A stretch of 64,000 nucleotides of DNA from Siphlonurus alternatus (taxonomy: Eukaryota > Arthropoda > Insecta > Ephemeroptera > Siphlonuridae). Each line of letters opens with the position of its first letter. The first letter of the stretch is position 1. Shown here in pieces: positions 42,506-53,023 of the stretch. The position numbers and the translations under genes are program-made. Location: assembly GCA_949825025.1 (NCBI GenBank), contig OX463782.1, positions 37,101,951 through 37,165,950 of the forward strand, read 5' to 3'. The notes below the pieces were generated by a model. It was not told the origin of the DNA, did no database searches, and saw only the letters and a program-made list of their open reading frames with translations.

Positions 42506-43898
42506 GAAAATTGGCTGCATTTTATAATATGTTACGTGACCATTTGGCTTCTAATTGTAAGAAATGAAGATAGATAACTGCGAGAATATCTTCCAGGACC
42601 TGATGGTCTATCTCTTCGATAAGGCTACAATAAAACTTTACTTTAGAATTTGTTCAAGCACGAGGTGCGTGAGCAGGTAGAAACAAAATAAAACAAAACA
42701 ACCGTCCCACAAATTAACAGTGTATACACATACTTATTTTTATTATTATTATTTGTCCATGAGTGAATCGAGCATAAAATATTTGTCTTTTTTAATTTTG
42801 TCTTGTAATTTGAGAACTTTTGCTTGAAAGGTCAAACGAAGGTGCCCTCCCTCCCTCTCTTTTTGTAAAATGACCACTGAAATGTCAACCGGAATTTATT
42901 TAATAAATGTGTCTTCTTCATCTATCATAATTTGTACTTGCCGGCATTTCACAAAACAATTTTCTATTTACAACATATACAAATTTTCCTAAAAAAAATT
43001 CGACATCTCTTGTTTGTATGGAGATGTAATTTTCTTGTAAGAAAAAATTGTATGCAAAATTGTATCGTATATATAATACCGGGATACCGGCTTCAAATGT
43101 TTCCCGGCGGGAAAATTTTCTCCATAAGCCGCATGCTAAAAAATTTGAATTTTTCTCAGTATGTATAATATAAATATATATAATAAATTATTATATATAT
43201 AATTGAAGCTATTAATTTGAAAATTTTAAAAATATATTATATCTCGTTATACTATATTTAGAGATCTTCTAATACTGAACTTTTATTTTCCTCTTTAAAA
43301 AATTTCCAAAAAAAGCAATTTACATTTTTTTTTACATAGGTTTGGATAGGACTGTGGGAACACACCGCAAAATCAGCTGCATGACATAAAGCCTCTTTAC
43401 CGGTTTATTAACAATATCTTTGAAATTAAAAGAAAATAGTATAAACAATCTGGTTTCCATTACAGAGTGCATGTTTCTAAAAGTTTGTATTTTTATGGTC
43501 GTAATAATGATCACTAGCAAGCTTGTCTATTTCTTAAGGAGCTTACTTTATATTTGACAGATATAGTCTTGTGGCAGTCAATACTGCTATAATGAATTGA
43601 GGTTGATATATGTGGTGGTGTTATCTCCAGCGAGGCTGCTAATCTTGATGTGTGTAATGAGATAAGCTATATTTAAACGTCCTCAGCGAAGAAGCTCTCG
43701 GTAAATCCTTACGTCTCAAAATCCACGTAGTATATGATGTTGTTGCTGGAACACAATGACGCTGCAACTGCTGCACTTTTAATTATAAAATAATCAAATA
43801 ATTAAACTTAGCATTAATCGGGGCCGGGGGGGAGGGGGGGGGGATACGCAATTCTTTTAATTAATTTGCTCAAAAATTTTTGAACAAATTTGTAATCC
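42506..43898. other. Unassigned, 1.4 kb
   Basis: Longest blank stretch. AT-rich, with TA-rich DNA at 43160-43260 and a G run at 43826-43841. No repeat family or gene seen. Confidence 0.4.
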
Positions 43899-44098
43899 AA
43901 GGTAGATTTTCATGAGCGGCAACGGCTATGCGAAGCGATTTTGACGTATACAAGATGTAAAATCTTATAATGTGGTGAGCAAATTCGCTGAATATCGCGT
44001 TAATTACCACGATGCTATTTTTGGCCGTCAATGGATGTGTTACAGCAAGTGCGCATTATTCGCGTAGCAGGCTGGAAATTGCTCTTCTAATCCACCTT
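43899..44098 (+). mobile_element. Harb-G copy 9
   Basis: AAGGTAGATTTTCATGAGCG to CTTCTAATCCACCTTT; the CAATATGGCCG part of the core is replaced by GATGCTATTTTTGGCCGTCA. Confidence 0.82.
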
Positions 44099-44292
44099 TA
44101 GTTAGACAAAGACTAATGTATTTCCGAAAAAAAAATAATAAAAAAAAAAATAATAAATAGTTAGATTTTTTGTCTCAATATTATGATATAAATAGCGGTC
44201 CGTTTCGCCCCCCTCCCCTTTTGATATAACATCCCCTAGTAAAAAAGAATTATACTTATTAAAGGTAATACAAGTATAATTCCTATATGTTG

Positions 44293-44624
44293 AATGGATA
44301 ACATACATGAAAAAAATTTATTGCAGAAATGAATAGAGGGTATCAAATTATGCTACTCTGAATTTTTTTCAGATTTTTTTGAGACCCGGAACTATTTTTA
44401 AATAATTATTGAAAATCATGTGATTTCAGTTGGCACCCCTGAATTCTTAATAAAAAGGATAGAGACTGAACGCCTATTGACGCCTCCAGGGGGCGTGGCC
44501 GCACTTTCAATATTATTTAAAAATAGTTCTGGGTCTCAAAAAAATCTGAAAAAATTCAGAGTAGCATAATTTGGTACCCTCTATTCATTTCTGCAATAAA
44601 AAATTTTCACGTATGTTGTCCATT
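44293..44624. mobile_element. FB-4 foldback copy 4
   Basis: Complete, ends AATGGATAACATACATGAAA and TTTTCACGTATGTTGTCCATT; about 330 bp. Confidence 0.87.
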
Positions 44625-45313
44625 TGAGTAATTCAGTATAATAAAGTATACTCTTAATTACTAAAATTCTAAAATATTTAGAGTTTTATTTTATTGTAAT
44701 TAATTATAATAAAGCATAGAATTATTATATTTCTAATAATATCATTTTTCAAATGTGTAAAAAAATTTAACACATTGAACCCTAAATGATTACCACAAAA
44801 AAATTGTAATTATACTTGTATTGACTTGTAATAAATATATTTCCTTTTCTCTGAGGATGTGACGAAAATTCCTTGGTACACTTCCGGTAATCTCAAATGT
44901 TAAGTCTGGAGCTTCAACAAACGCACGTGGACAAAAAACAAAGTGACATTCAGGGTGACTTGTAGTGTATTTTATTACGTGACACAAATAAAAAAAAAAA
45001 GCTCACAGATGTAAAAGATGATTTTATTTTTTAACTCAACAGATAAGAGATCCATAATAAAGATATGAGGCAGTGGCCAATAAATTTGGCAATTATACAA
45101 GGACTTTAGCAGCCTCAAGATCACATTGATATAGTGTATGTAAAATGGTTGTCAGGTGTTAGTTCTTGCTTGACTGTGACGTCACAGTGTGTTTCCAGTG
45201 TTTCAGTTGCGAACGTGAAACAAAATTTGTTTTTAAGTGTAACTCCCATGTATGACAAAATGACAACCTTCTTGAAAAATTTATTGCATATTTGGATAGG
45301 AGTTACGTATTTT
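44625..45313. other. Unassigned, 690 bp
   Basis: AT-rich; GTGACGTCACAG at 45177-45188 resembles the element L core without its arms. Confidence 0.35.
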
Positions 45314-45637
45314 CAATGGAGTATCGACCCCAAAATTTTTTATTGCAGAAATGGATAGAGCGTGCAAAGTTATGCTGCTCTGATTTTTTTCAGATTTTTT
45401 TGAGACCGGGAACTATTTTTAAAAAATTATTGAATGTCCTTTTTGTGACGTCACGCGGCGGCAAGTCCTATCTTTTTCTTAAGGAGCGGCGTCTCGTGAC
45501 GTCACAAAAAAATTTTAAATCATTTTTTAAAAATAGTTCCCGGGTTCAAAAAAAATCGGAAAAAATCAGGGTGGCATAACTTTGCACGCTTTATCCATTT
45601 CTGTAATAAAAAAAAATTAAGGTCAATACTCTATTAT
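45314..45637. mobile_element. FB-3 foldback copy 5
   Basis: Complete, ends CAATGGAGTATCGACCCC and AGGTCAATACTCTATTA; two GTGACGTCAC sites near the axis (about 45446 and 45498). Confidence 0.88.
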
Positions 45638-45664
45638 TGTCAGATTTTTTTTTCTTTTTTCTTT

Positions 45665-46006
45665 AACTGAACCCTGTTGTAAGGTATATACTGTCCACAA
45701 TTAAGTGATTGAATTTAACCTCCCGGCTCTTTGTAGACCCTACTTTTGTGGGTCCAAAATGAGGCGGACATGGCCTAAGCAATCCATCCCAGCATTCACC
45801 TGGTTGTGACTGAGGAAACCATGGAAACCTCAGTCAGGATGGTTTCCTATGTCACAATCAGGTGAATGCTGGGATGGATTGCTTAGGCCATGTCCGCCTC
45901 AATTTGGACCCACAATATTCACAATATTCGGGTCAACGAAGAACCGGGAGGTTAAATTCAATCACTTAATTGTAGACAGTATATACCTTACAACAGGGTT
46001 TAGTTA
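45665..46006. mobile_element. Head-to-head inverted pair of SINE-T 3' halves (foldback)
   Basis: Two long, nearly perfect inverted arms: the left begins CTGAACCCTGTTGTAAGG and the right ends CCTTACAACAGGGTTTAG. Each arm carries the SINE-T tail and central domain; the centre keeps one GACTGAGG / CCTCAGTC hairpin (about 45808-45840). It looks like two SINE-T copies joined tail-out, now a 340-bp foldback. Confidence 0.75.
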
Positions 46007-46016
46007 AAGAAAAAAG

Positions 46017-46062
46017 AAAAATAAATAAAAAAATAAATAAATAAATAAATAAAATATAAATT
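46017..46062. repeat. AAAT-type microsatellite
   Basis: (AAAT)n with A runs. Confidence 0.9.
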
Positions 46063-46683
46063 AAAAAAATTTCATGAAGGTTGCTCCAACTTGACGAGGA
46101 TTCCTCGTGCGCACCCCACGTGTGCCACGTGAGTAAAGCCTCGTTGTTTGTTCCCATCACAAATTACATATTGAGTTGAATCATCTTCTTACAGCTCTAG
46201 ATTATACCGGTGATTATCAGAGCCGATAAAAGCGGCCCGTTGTATAATATCACATCAGTACCTGCAGCAGCTATCTCTGAGGCGACGTGGCGAGGTCGTA
46301 TAAACAAGATAGCTGGGTTCAATTCGCACAATGAACTTACAACAGCTTAAAAACTAGTTCCCTCCGCCCTCCTCAAATATATAGTGTGGTGTACTAAAAA
46401 TATTTCAAAACAAGTTCGATAGTTTGAGATAAAGACGAAGAAATAAAAAAGTGAAGATTATCAAATTTGTTTTGATTCGCGCTAAAAACGAGAACGCATT
46501 TGACCGTGACGCCAGCGCTTTACCTGGAAAATTGTATCACTGCTTGCAAAGTTACGCATCAGCTATAATTATAGTATCATTATTCATTAAAACTCTGGTA
46601 TGTACATGGGACAATATTAAGACGGCAATAATTATTATTGAAAAACATTTTATTTCAAATATTCACTAAACAATATATCATAA
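46063..46683. other. Unassigned, 620 bp
   Basis: Two CACGTG words near 46117-46131; nothing else. Confidence 0.35.
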
Positions 46684-46936
46684 TAATAAATTTCATCTTA
46701 TATTATATAGCTAGCTCTCCTCTCGTCTTTTGTCTTGTTATTTGCACCATTTCAGAGAAAAAAAAAGGGGAAAAGACGAGATTATGTCATTTTTCCTCAT
46801 CTTGACATAACATGTTAGAAATTTTGTATCTATTTCCTTACTTATAGCGAGGAGGAAATAAGATGTGTTTTAGACGTAAAAATATTAGGTTTAGACGTAT
46901 AAAGGATGAGTTGAAGAAGCAAATTTTTCAACTAGG
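46684..46936 (+). mobile_element. MITE-A copy 14
   Basis: Lacks the first 10-12 bp; otherwise complete to TTTTTCAACTAGG. Confidence 0.86.
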
Positions 46937-47394
46937 ATGTTATTTCGTACTTGGATGTTGCGCAGATTTAGAAGATGCTGGAACACAGATATTCAAATCT
47001 TAAAGTGTCGCGAGCATGTTGTTGGCATTATGTTAATTTGAGAGCTGCGATGAATTTCAATCTGCGATAATTACAGGCCGCATTTTGTCACGATCTCTCA
47101 CAATGGCTGCATGCAGAGTTAATTATTTCGGCCTTGCCCAATGGATTTGACGGCCATGATGAAAGTTTAAGGAGAAAACTCATCAAACGGAGAGCTCCAG
47201 TTACAAGCTGCTGTCTGTTTGGTAATAAAATTGATTGAAAGAAGTATTTAATGCGCGCCCACTATCTGTGATGACGTCATCGTTAAAGTGACCATATGAC
47301 CATCCACTCTCTGCCGATGGACACGCTCGAATCTCAATTTGCAGTTTTTGACACTCCAACACATGTCGCGAGTTCGATCCCAGATCTATTATGG
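46937..47394. other. Unassigned, 460 bp
   Basis: GATGACGTCATC at 47270-47281 and a SINE-T-like B box at 47370-47381. Confidence 0.35.
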
Positions 47395-47807
47395 GTGTGT
47401 GGCGCAGTGCGCTTGACCGGGTCTCGTCAGATCACCGCAGTCAAGCAACACCGAGCGTGGTTATTAGTTGAATGGGTGACCATTTTCAACAAAAAACACG
47501 TTTCCCACCCAGGGAAAAATCGTTACGATTCTCCACTATGTGGTTCCCCTGGCTTTAGACCATTGCACTTCCGGTTCATTGACAAAAGCTGTAGCGTCCA
47601 TCCTGGCTGAGGTTTCCACGTTTCTCTCACCGTCAGTCGCAGGCAAATGCCGGGATGGATTGCAAGGCCGTGGCCGCTCCCGTTCTGGAAGAGCTCGCGG
47701 AACGCTAAGTTAGGGTTTCGGAAGATTCGAGGTTTCAAACTTAGTGAGTAATTAGTAAGTAGAAGTATCCAGTTAGGGTTTGATTAAAAAGAAATAATAA
47801 TAAAAAA
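47395..47807 (+). mobile_element. SINE-5S-2 copy 5, full length
   Basis: Complete head from TGTGTGGCGCAGTGCGCTTG, central domain at about 47600-47655, 3' end AGTTAGGGTTTGATTAAAAA. Just upstream (47365-47385) GAGTTCGATCCCAGATC resembles the B box of SINE-T. Confidence 0.9.
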
Positions 47808-47819
47808 GTTGATTATAAC

Positions 47820-47865
47820 ACAACTCAACCATTCTGGCTGAGGTTTCCACGGTTCCCCCAGTCAC
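47820..47865 (+). repeat. Isolated SINE central-domain fragment
   Basis: ATTCTGGCTGAGGTTTCC followed by CGGTTCCCCCAGTCAC, the shared SINE core, directly after SINE-5S-2 copy 5 and without its own head. Confidence 0.55.
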
Positions 47866-48034
47866 AAATTTTGGCAATCTGATTGGCAGGGATCAACAAA
47901 ATCATAAATACAACGAGATATAATTATAGTCACGCCGCGGGGTTCAAACATTAAATATAAAATAAATTGTTCCTTGCAAACACATAACATAACATATAGG
48001 AGAAACAAGATGAAAGACAAACTGTTTGATTATT

Positions 48035-48125
48035 TTGTCTCACAATGTGACGTCATAGTCATGTCAGTATTTAACACGCAAACCTTGGGAAAAAGTTGCA
48101 TGACTGTGACGTCACAGCATTTTGT
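48035..48125. repeat. Element L copy 2, central part
   Basis: Inverted pair AATGTGACGTCATAGTCATG / GCATGACTGTGACGTCACAG, AGTATTTAACACGC between. Confidence 0.68.
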
Positions 48126-48517
48126 GTTAGAAGGTTCAATTCAACAAATTATTATGTTAAACTCGAAATATCTATAATCCGAATGTACAATAAAAATGGT
48201 TGCCCAGCGGTTTTCCAAAACAAATTATCTGCTTCAACAAACAGTACATTTTGGCTAGGTTCGTTAATTGTGCGTTACACAAGGCACGCGCGCACTCTGC
48301 ATCTTATTGCGGCGTTAAAACAAATAAGTTGGCCGTGGAGGTTAAGAACGTTGTCTTGTGTTGATTTCTGGACTGATGTAAGCACTTTGTACTGTCGGTA
48401 AAAATAATTTTGTGTGCCACTTCATTAGCAGAACAGCTGTTTCCTTGCTTGTATTACAGAAAGCAAAAATAAGCTTCAATATAGCAAGCGAAGTGGAGAA
48501 ACGGTTTAGCAGTATAG
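48126..48517. other. Unassigned, 390 bp
   Basis: Nothing recognised. Confidence 0.4.
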
Positions 48518-48894
48518 GTCACGGCTCTCAGTAGTGCAAGTAATTGACCGGTTCTCGTTAGATCACCGAAGTCGAGCTACGTCGAGCGTGGTTAGTACTT
48601 GGATGGGTGACCGTTTCAAGTAAAAAATACGCTGCTCCCTCCCTGGGGTAAATTCGTCTCGCTTTCCACCCAGTGCAGTGATGCACTTGTGTGTGGTTCC
48701 CCAGGCTTTGGACATCGCTTTGGTCTATTAATAGAAAGTAAAGGTGTCCGTCCTGACTGAGGTTTTCCACGGTTCCCTCAGTCTCACCTCAGCGAATGCT
48801 GGGACAGGCCGTGGGCATCATCATCCTTACCCTACCTGATCTCTAACCACCCAGCCTCGAGTTCAAAGCTCAGGGGTGTTCTTTAGTAAAAATA
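48518..48894 (+). mobile_element. SINE-5S-1 copy 7
   Basis: First 25 bp of the head diverged; the rest of the 5S part and C-box (GTTAGTACTTGGATGGGTGA, about 48591-48610) are intact, with the central domain at about 48755-48805. Confidence 0.87.
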
Positions 48895-49284
48895 TGTTTT
48901 ATTGTAACCGTCTTAATGGCGAGGTATTGTAGATAAATTGCTGCAATGCTCACGCAACGCCAGGAAGTGGTACAGGTTGACCAGATAAGATAATTTCCCG
49001 TGTGATGATGACACTTCCTGCATGTTTGACAATCTGAATTCGGATCACCTTGAACATTTCAATGGCACTCTATGATTGTGTAACATTTTGGAAATACGTG
49101 TCGGCGCGCGGCCATTGTCTAGAGCGGCGCCTAATTACAGCCCGCGACAACATGACGCCATCTCAACTTTTTATATTAATGCAGAACAGAGAGATGGTGT
49201 TTTATAGCTGCTTGAAAACTAGTTCGAAATTTTCATCCATTTAAATAACACTCAAACTAAAAAAAAAAAAAGTTACAAATTTTG
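48895..49284. other. Unassigned, 390 bp
   Basis: Nothing recognised. Confidence 0.4.
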
Positions 49285-49495
49285 ATAGACGATAAATTAT
49301 TATTTTTTTTTTTGAACCCTACAACATCATTAAAATCGAGGAAAAAAATGCTGTGACGTCATAGTCATGCAACGTTTGTATCTATGTTTACGTATGTAAT
49401 TTTTGCATGACTATGACGTCACAGTGTTTTTGTAGAATGATTTGTAAAGGTTCTAAACGGTTCAAAGAAGTCTGAAAAAATATTGACAGTGCAGT
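49285..49495. mobile_element. Element L copy 3, full foldback
   Basis: Arms TTTTTTGAACCCTACAACAT ... GCTGTGACGTCATAGTCATG and CATGACTATGACGTCACAGT ... AGAAGTCTGAAAAAATATTG. Each arm carries one TGACGTCA. Confidence 0.75.
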
Positions 49496-49763
49496 CCCTA
49501 TAGTTGAAAAATTACGTCTTCAACTCATCTTTTACAAACCTAATATTTTTACCACTAAAACACATCTTATTTCCTCTTCGCTCAAAGTGAGGATGAAATG
49601 AAGACAATATTTCTAACATTTTATGGTTCAAGAAGAGGAAAAAAGACGTAATCTCGTCTTTTTCACCTCTTTTTTTTTTCTCTAAAATGGTGCAAAATAA
49701 GAGGAGAAAAGACGAGATGAGAGTTTAATGGTGAAGAAAAGATGAAACTTATTTCAACTCGGG
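49496..49763 (-). mobile_element. MITE-A copy 15
   Basis: Minus-strand, intact (CCCTATAGTTGAAAAATTAC ... CAACTCGGG). Carries the CCTAATATTTTTACC version used as the empty-site reference for copy 6. Confidence 0.9.
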
Positions 49764-49830
49764 ATACTTAGAAATCCTTGATGTAAATCTGCAATATAAA
49801 AAAATCTTGAATATTGGTCAGAAGTGATGA

Positions 49831-50181
49831 ACTTAAAGGCATACAGGCCTCAAAATACAAATTAGACAGGCACCAAGTGGGTTTAGAGTATATAATCAAC
49901 ATTCGCATCATTTTTTTCCACGCGTGATGCATCCGTGCGAAGTCGCAGTCCAAAGTAAGAAATTTAGTCCTTGATGACGTCACGAAGTCCTTGATGACGT
50001 CACAACTCAATGCTAATCGGTGCTAGCTGTGAGTTGTGACGTCAGCAAGGACCTTCTTTACAGTGCGACTTTGCACAGACGCACCGCGCGCAGGTAAAAA
50101 TAATACGAATGTTGATTATAAACTCGAGCAACACTTAATGTCTGTCTAATTTGTAATTTGAGGCCTGTATACCTTTAAGGT
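49831..50181. mobile_element. Foldback element M
   Basis: 350 bp with arms CTTAAAGGCATACAGGCCTC / GAGGCCTGTATACCTTTAAG and further matching blocks (AATTAGACAG, AATCAACATTCG, GTGCGAAGTCGCA). The centre has TGACGTCA three times. Single copy in the window. Confidence 0.82.
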
Positions 50182-50574
50182 TTCTTTTCTTTGAGCGTTT
50201 CTTTTGAAGGGCAGTATTTTATTGACTCATTAACTCCTAGATGCAGTAGCTACCACCTGGACTGAGATTTTCACAGTTTCCTCAGTCATATCAAGTGCAT
50301 GAATCGTTCCGGACATGCTCCTAAAACACATCAACATTTTTCTAGATTTATTTCGTAACGTAATTTTGATTTTCCCTCCTTTTGATCGCAACCTCATTGA
50401 ATAAGTCTAAACTATCTGTTATGATGACTTAAAAAATTGTAATTTGCCCAAACTTGATGAACAGAAATATATTCTGGTTATCAGAACTATAGTATTATGT
50501 ACTCGAGTTATCATGTTTGCTGGGGAACTCGTGGAAACCGCGATACCTATAGACGATAGTTCTAATTTTCCCGA
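50182..50574. other. Unassigned, 390 bp
   Basis: GGACTGAGATTTTCACAG...CCTCAGTC at about 50259-50288 is a diverged copy of the SINE central stem. Confidence 0.35.
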
Positions 50575-50665
50575 ACTCACGTCACAAAGTTGATGATAAT
50601 TAAACCCACGACCCTCTCAAGGGAGTCCCCTCGCGTGACGTCACTTTTGATGACGTCATGACTCC
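50575..50665. promoter_or_regulatory. Cluster of CRE-type sites
   Basis: CACGTCA, GCGTGACGTCAC and GATGACGTCATG occur within 90 bp, outside any recognised foldback, about 1.6 kb upstream of noggin. Confidence 0.3.
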
Positions 50666-50833
50666 CCACCAAGTGTCACGGCTCGTCGGGCTTTGCTAAG
50701 TGGCTTCTGCCCCGACCCCTGGGACAAGACAAGACTGCATGCTCAGTGATCCACACGATAGAGTATCAACATACTGTATGGTTACACTTAGGAGCAAAGT
50801 CAAACGTTACTGATTGATTCGACAAAGAGAGTT

Positions 50834-50884
50834 AAGGTGGATTCATATGGCGACAACGGCGATGCGACGTGATTTTGACGCAAT
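50834..50884 (+). mobile_element. Harb-G copy 10, first 50 bp only
   Basis: AAGGTGGATTCATATGGCGA, then ATGCGACGTGATTTTGACGC, then cut where MITE-A copy 16 starts. The missing part does not reappear after the MITE. Confidence 0.78.
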
Positions 50885-50885
50885 C

Positions 50886-51112
50886 CAGAGTTGAAATAAA
50901 TTTCATCTATTCTTCGCTCTCCTCTCGTCTTTTGTCCTCTTATTTTGCACCATTTTAGAGGAAAAACAAACAAACGAGATTACTTCTTTTTTCCTCTTCT
51001 TGAGCATAATTTGTCATCCTCACTTTGAGCGAAGAGGAAATAAGATGTGTTTTAGAGGTATTAAAATTAGGTTTAGACGTGTAAAGGATAAGTTGAAGAC
51101 ATAATTTTTCAT
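50886..51112 (+). mobile_element. MITE-A copy 16, abutting a truncated Harb-G
   Basis: Starts CAGAGTTGAAATAAATTTCA directly where a Harb-G copy breaks off; shortened by internal deletions. Confidence 0.84.
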
Positions 51113-51475
51113 CTGTATATACACCAAAATATCCGGACACTTTCGATCCGAAGTAAAAAATATCCGCTGTTTTTGCCAGCAGCTTCTTTAACCTGCAGAT
51201 TCGTCATGCATGCAAGGTTTTCTGGACAATTTTCCTGCCACTTTAAAAATTAGACTGAATGTTGAAGCAATCACAAATTGCTTAGTGATTATGAGAATAG
51301 ATTTTGCAACGACAAATTATTATCTACTTTATCTGAGAATGCCTTTAGTATACAGAGAGAGCAGCTGACACCTCCGATACGGTTGATAAAATAGAGTAAA
51401 TATTGCCACGATAATATATTGCCAACTCTGCAAGGTCTGCTTGGTGGCAGCCCCCTCGGTGAACCACTGTATTAT
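51113..51475. other. Unassigned, 360 bp
   Basis: Nothing recognised. Confidence 0.4.
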
Positions 51476-51816
51476 GTTGGTGCAGTACATTGATCGGTTC
51501 TCGCTAGATCATCGAAGTTAAGCAACGTCGAGCGTGGTTAGTTCTTGGATGGGTGACCGTTTTAAGTAAAAATTACGCTGCTCCCTCCCTGGGGTAAATT
51601 CATCTCACTTTCCATTCAGTGCCGTGATGTACTTGTGTGTGGTTCCCCAGGCTTTGGACATCGCTTTGGTCCATTGATAAAAAGTAGAGGTGTCCGTCCT
51701 GACTGAGGTTTTCTACGGTTCCCTCAGTCTCACCTCAGAGAATGCTGGGACGCGTAACAGTCCGTGACCACCATCCGTACCCTATCCATTAACCCTCCGC
51801 GAGTTTCAGACTCTTA
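51476..51816 (+). mobile_element. SINE-5S-1 copy 8, nearest SINE upstream of noggin
   Basis: Head slightly truncated; C-box reads GTTAGTTCTTGGATGGGTGA; central domain at about 51695-51750; the tail is lost after GCGAGTTTCAGA. It ends about 400 bp before the noggin start. Confidence 0.86.
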
Positions 51817-51971
51817 TCAAACCCCTCGCTGGAATGACCTTGAATAAAGGTCACGCGGCCAATTCTCCGGCTGATTGCCGCTGACTCACCGCCGCGCCCC
51901 ACCATTCAATAAATTGCCGCCGCGCAGTGACGCAAGACTCAGCGAGGCGTAACGGCGTGACGTCACGCTAC

Positions 51972-52010
51972 TCAACCGGAAGTAGCCGGAAGTGAAAGAA
52001 CTTATAACTT
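51972..52010. mobile_element. Tc-N fragment
   Basis: CAACCGGAAGTAGCCGGAAG and TGAAAGAACTTATAACTT match the start of Tc-N; it lies directly before hAT-M copy 4, about 200 bp upstream of noggin. Confidence 0.5.
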
Positions 52011-52145
52011 CAGACGCGGATCCAGGGTTGAAGCCCCCCTCCCCCAAATATTGGATTTAACATGGGCAATATAGGCATTTTCCCCACTCCAATTTTTTTA
52101 ACATTGGCAGCTTCCCCCCCCCCCCCCCCCGATTTTTTTTCTGTA
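52011..52145. mobile_element. hAT-M copy 4, right end lost, just upstream of noggin
   Basis: CAGACGCGGATCCAGGG, GATTTAACATGGGCAATATA, ACTCCAATTTTTTTAACATT, then a C run and GATTTTTTTTCTG, where the GGATCCGCGCCTG end should be. Confidence 0.78.
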
Positions 52146-52205
52146 GTTGCATGCGCACGCAAGCTTCTCCATACATGTGCCCACCTCTGTGAAGTGTTGT
52201 AACAC

Positions 52206-52222
52206 GTGTCTTCATGTTCCAG
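52206..52222 (+). other. Candidate 3' splice site just before the noggin ATG
   Basis: The stretch is pyrimidine-rich and ends in TTCCAG directly before the ATG at 52223. This would fit a 5'-UTR intron whose last base abuts the start codon and would favour 52223 over 52214 as start. Neither ATG has a purine at -3. Inference only; no donor is identified. Confidence 0.4.
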
Positions 52223-53023
52223 ATGCGGCTGCAGTTCTCGGTGTCGTGGTTGGCGGCGCTGCTGGTCGCCTCATGTGTGGCGGCCAAGCACGGCAAGCAC
52301 GGTAAACACGGCAAGCACGGCGACCGCGTATCCAGTAACGACAGCGGCGATCAGCTGTTCGCTCGATCTCCGCACGAGTCGGGTCTGCGCGCCAGTCCGG
52401 TCCAGGGCTACGTACCCCCCCTGGTGGAGACTCCGAACAAGATGTACGACCCGCGGCCTCAGGATATTAACGTGACGGAGCTACGTCACAAAATGGGCAG
52501 GAGCTTTGATCCGAACTTCATGTCGATACACAGGCCGCTGCATTTCAGAAACCAAACATTACTTGACTTCGAATTTACGTTCCGAAAAAATCGTCGAGGA
52601 AGATTGGTAGCACGTGACCCTGAAGCTTTACCTGATTGGCTAAGAGAACTCAGGTTCAGGTACTTATGGTTACCTGATGGTAGCAAGGCTAAGACGACAG
52701 TCAGCAGTGCTAAATTGGAACGTAAGCTCCAGAACTACCTTTGGGCTCACACGAGTTGCCCTGTGGTATTCCGATGGCGTGACTTTGGGCGTCGGTTTTG
52801 GCCCCGATGGGTGAAAGAGGGCCATTGTCCGGCAGGCAAGCAATCTTGCTCCATCCCTCCCGGCATGAATTGCCAGCCCGCCGGCTCCGAGTACAAGCAG
52901 CTCCTGCGCTGGCACTGTCAAGTCTGGGAAAACGCACGCAGGTGCCAGTGGATGCCAGTACACTATCCCATAGTGACAAAATGCGCATGCGCATGTCCAA
53001 CCGCGGCAGCAGAGTACAAGTAG
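52214..53023 (+). CDS. NOG: Noggin-like secreted BMP antagonist
   Basis: A 269-residue open frame with the full noggin architecture. Noggins are secreted cystine-knot proteins that bind BMP/GDF ligands outside the cell and block receptor binding. Seen here: a hydrophobic signal segment (about residues 13-24), then four KHG triplets (25-36); a segment at about 66-104 with PPLVETP, YDP, D-x-N-x-T and FDPNFM, matching the conserved noggin N-terminal 'clip'; candidate N-glycosylation sites NVT (86) and NQT (113); a basic stretch FRKNRRGR (123-130); and a C-terminal knot with nine cysteines (182, 205, 212, 220, 235, 244, 257, 259, 261), RFWPRWV (194-200), LLRWHC (230-235), MPVHYPI (247-253) and a CxCxC end. 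Nine knot cysteines is the noggin count, and 269 residues is near usual size. It is intronless across the coding region, as vertebrate noggin is. Start: the ATG at 52223 places MRLQ directly before the signal segment and follows a good splice acceptor, so it may be the true start; the ATG at 52214 gives three more residues. A truncated hAT-M element lies about 70 bp upstream. Confidence 0.93.
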   Translation: MFQMRLQFSVSWLAALLVASCVAAKHGKHGKHGKHGDRVSSNDSGDQLFARSPHESGLRASPVQGYVPPLVETPNKMYDPRPQDINVTELRHKMGRSFDPNFMSIHRPLHFRNQTLLDFEFTFRKNRRGRLVARDPEALPDWLRELRFRYLWLPDGSKAKTTVSSAKLERKLQNYLWAHTSCPVVFRWRDFGRRFWPRWVKEGHCPAGKQSCSIPPGMNCQPAGSEYKQLLRWHCQVWENARRCQWMPVHYPIVTKCACACPTAAAEYK

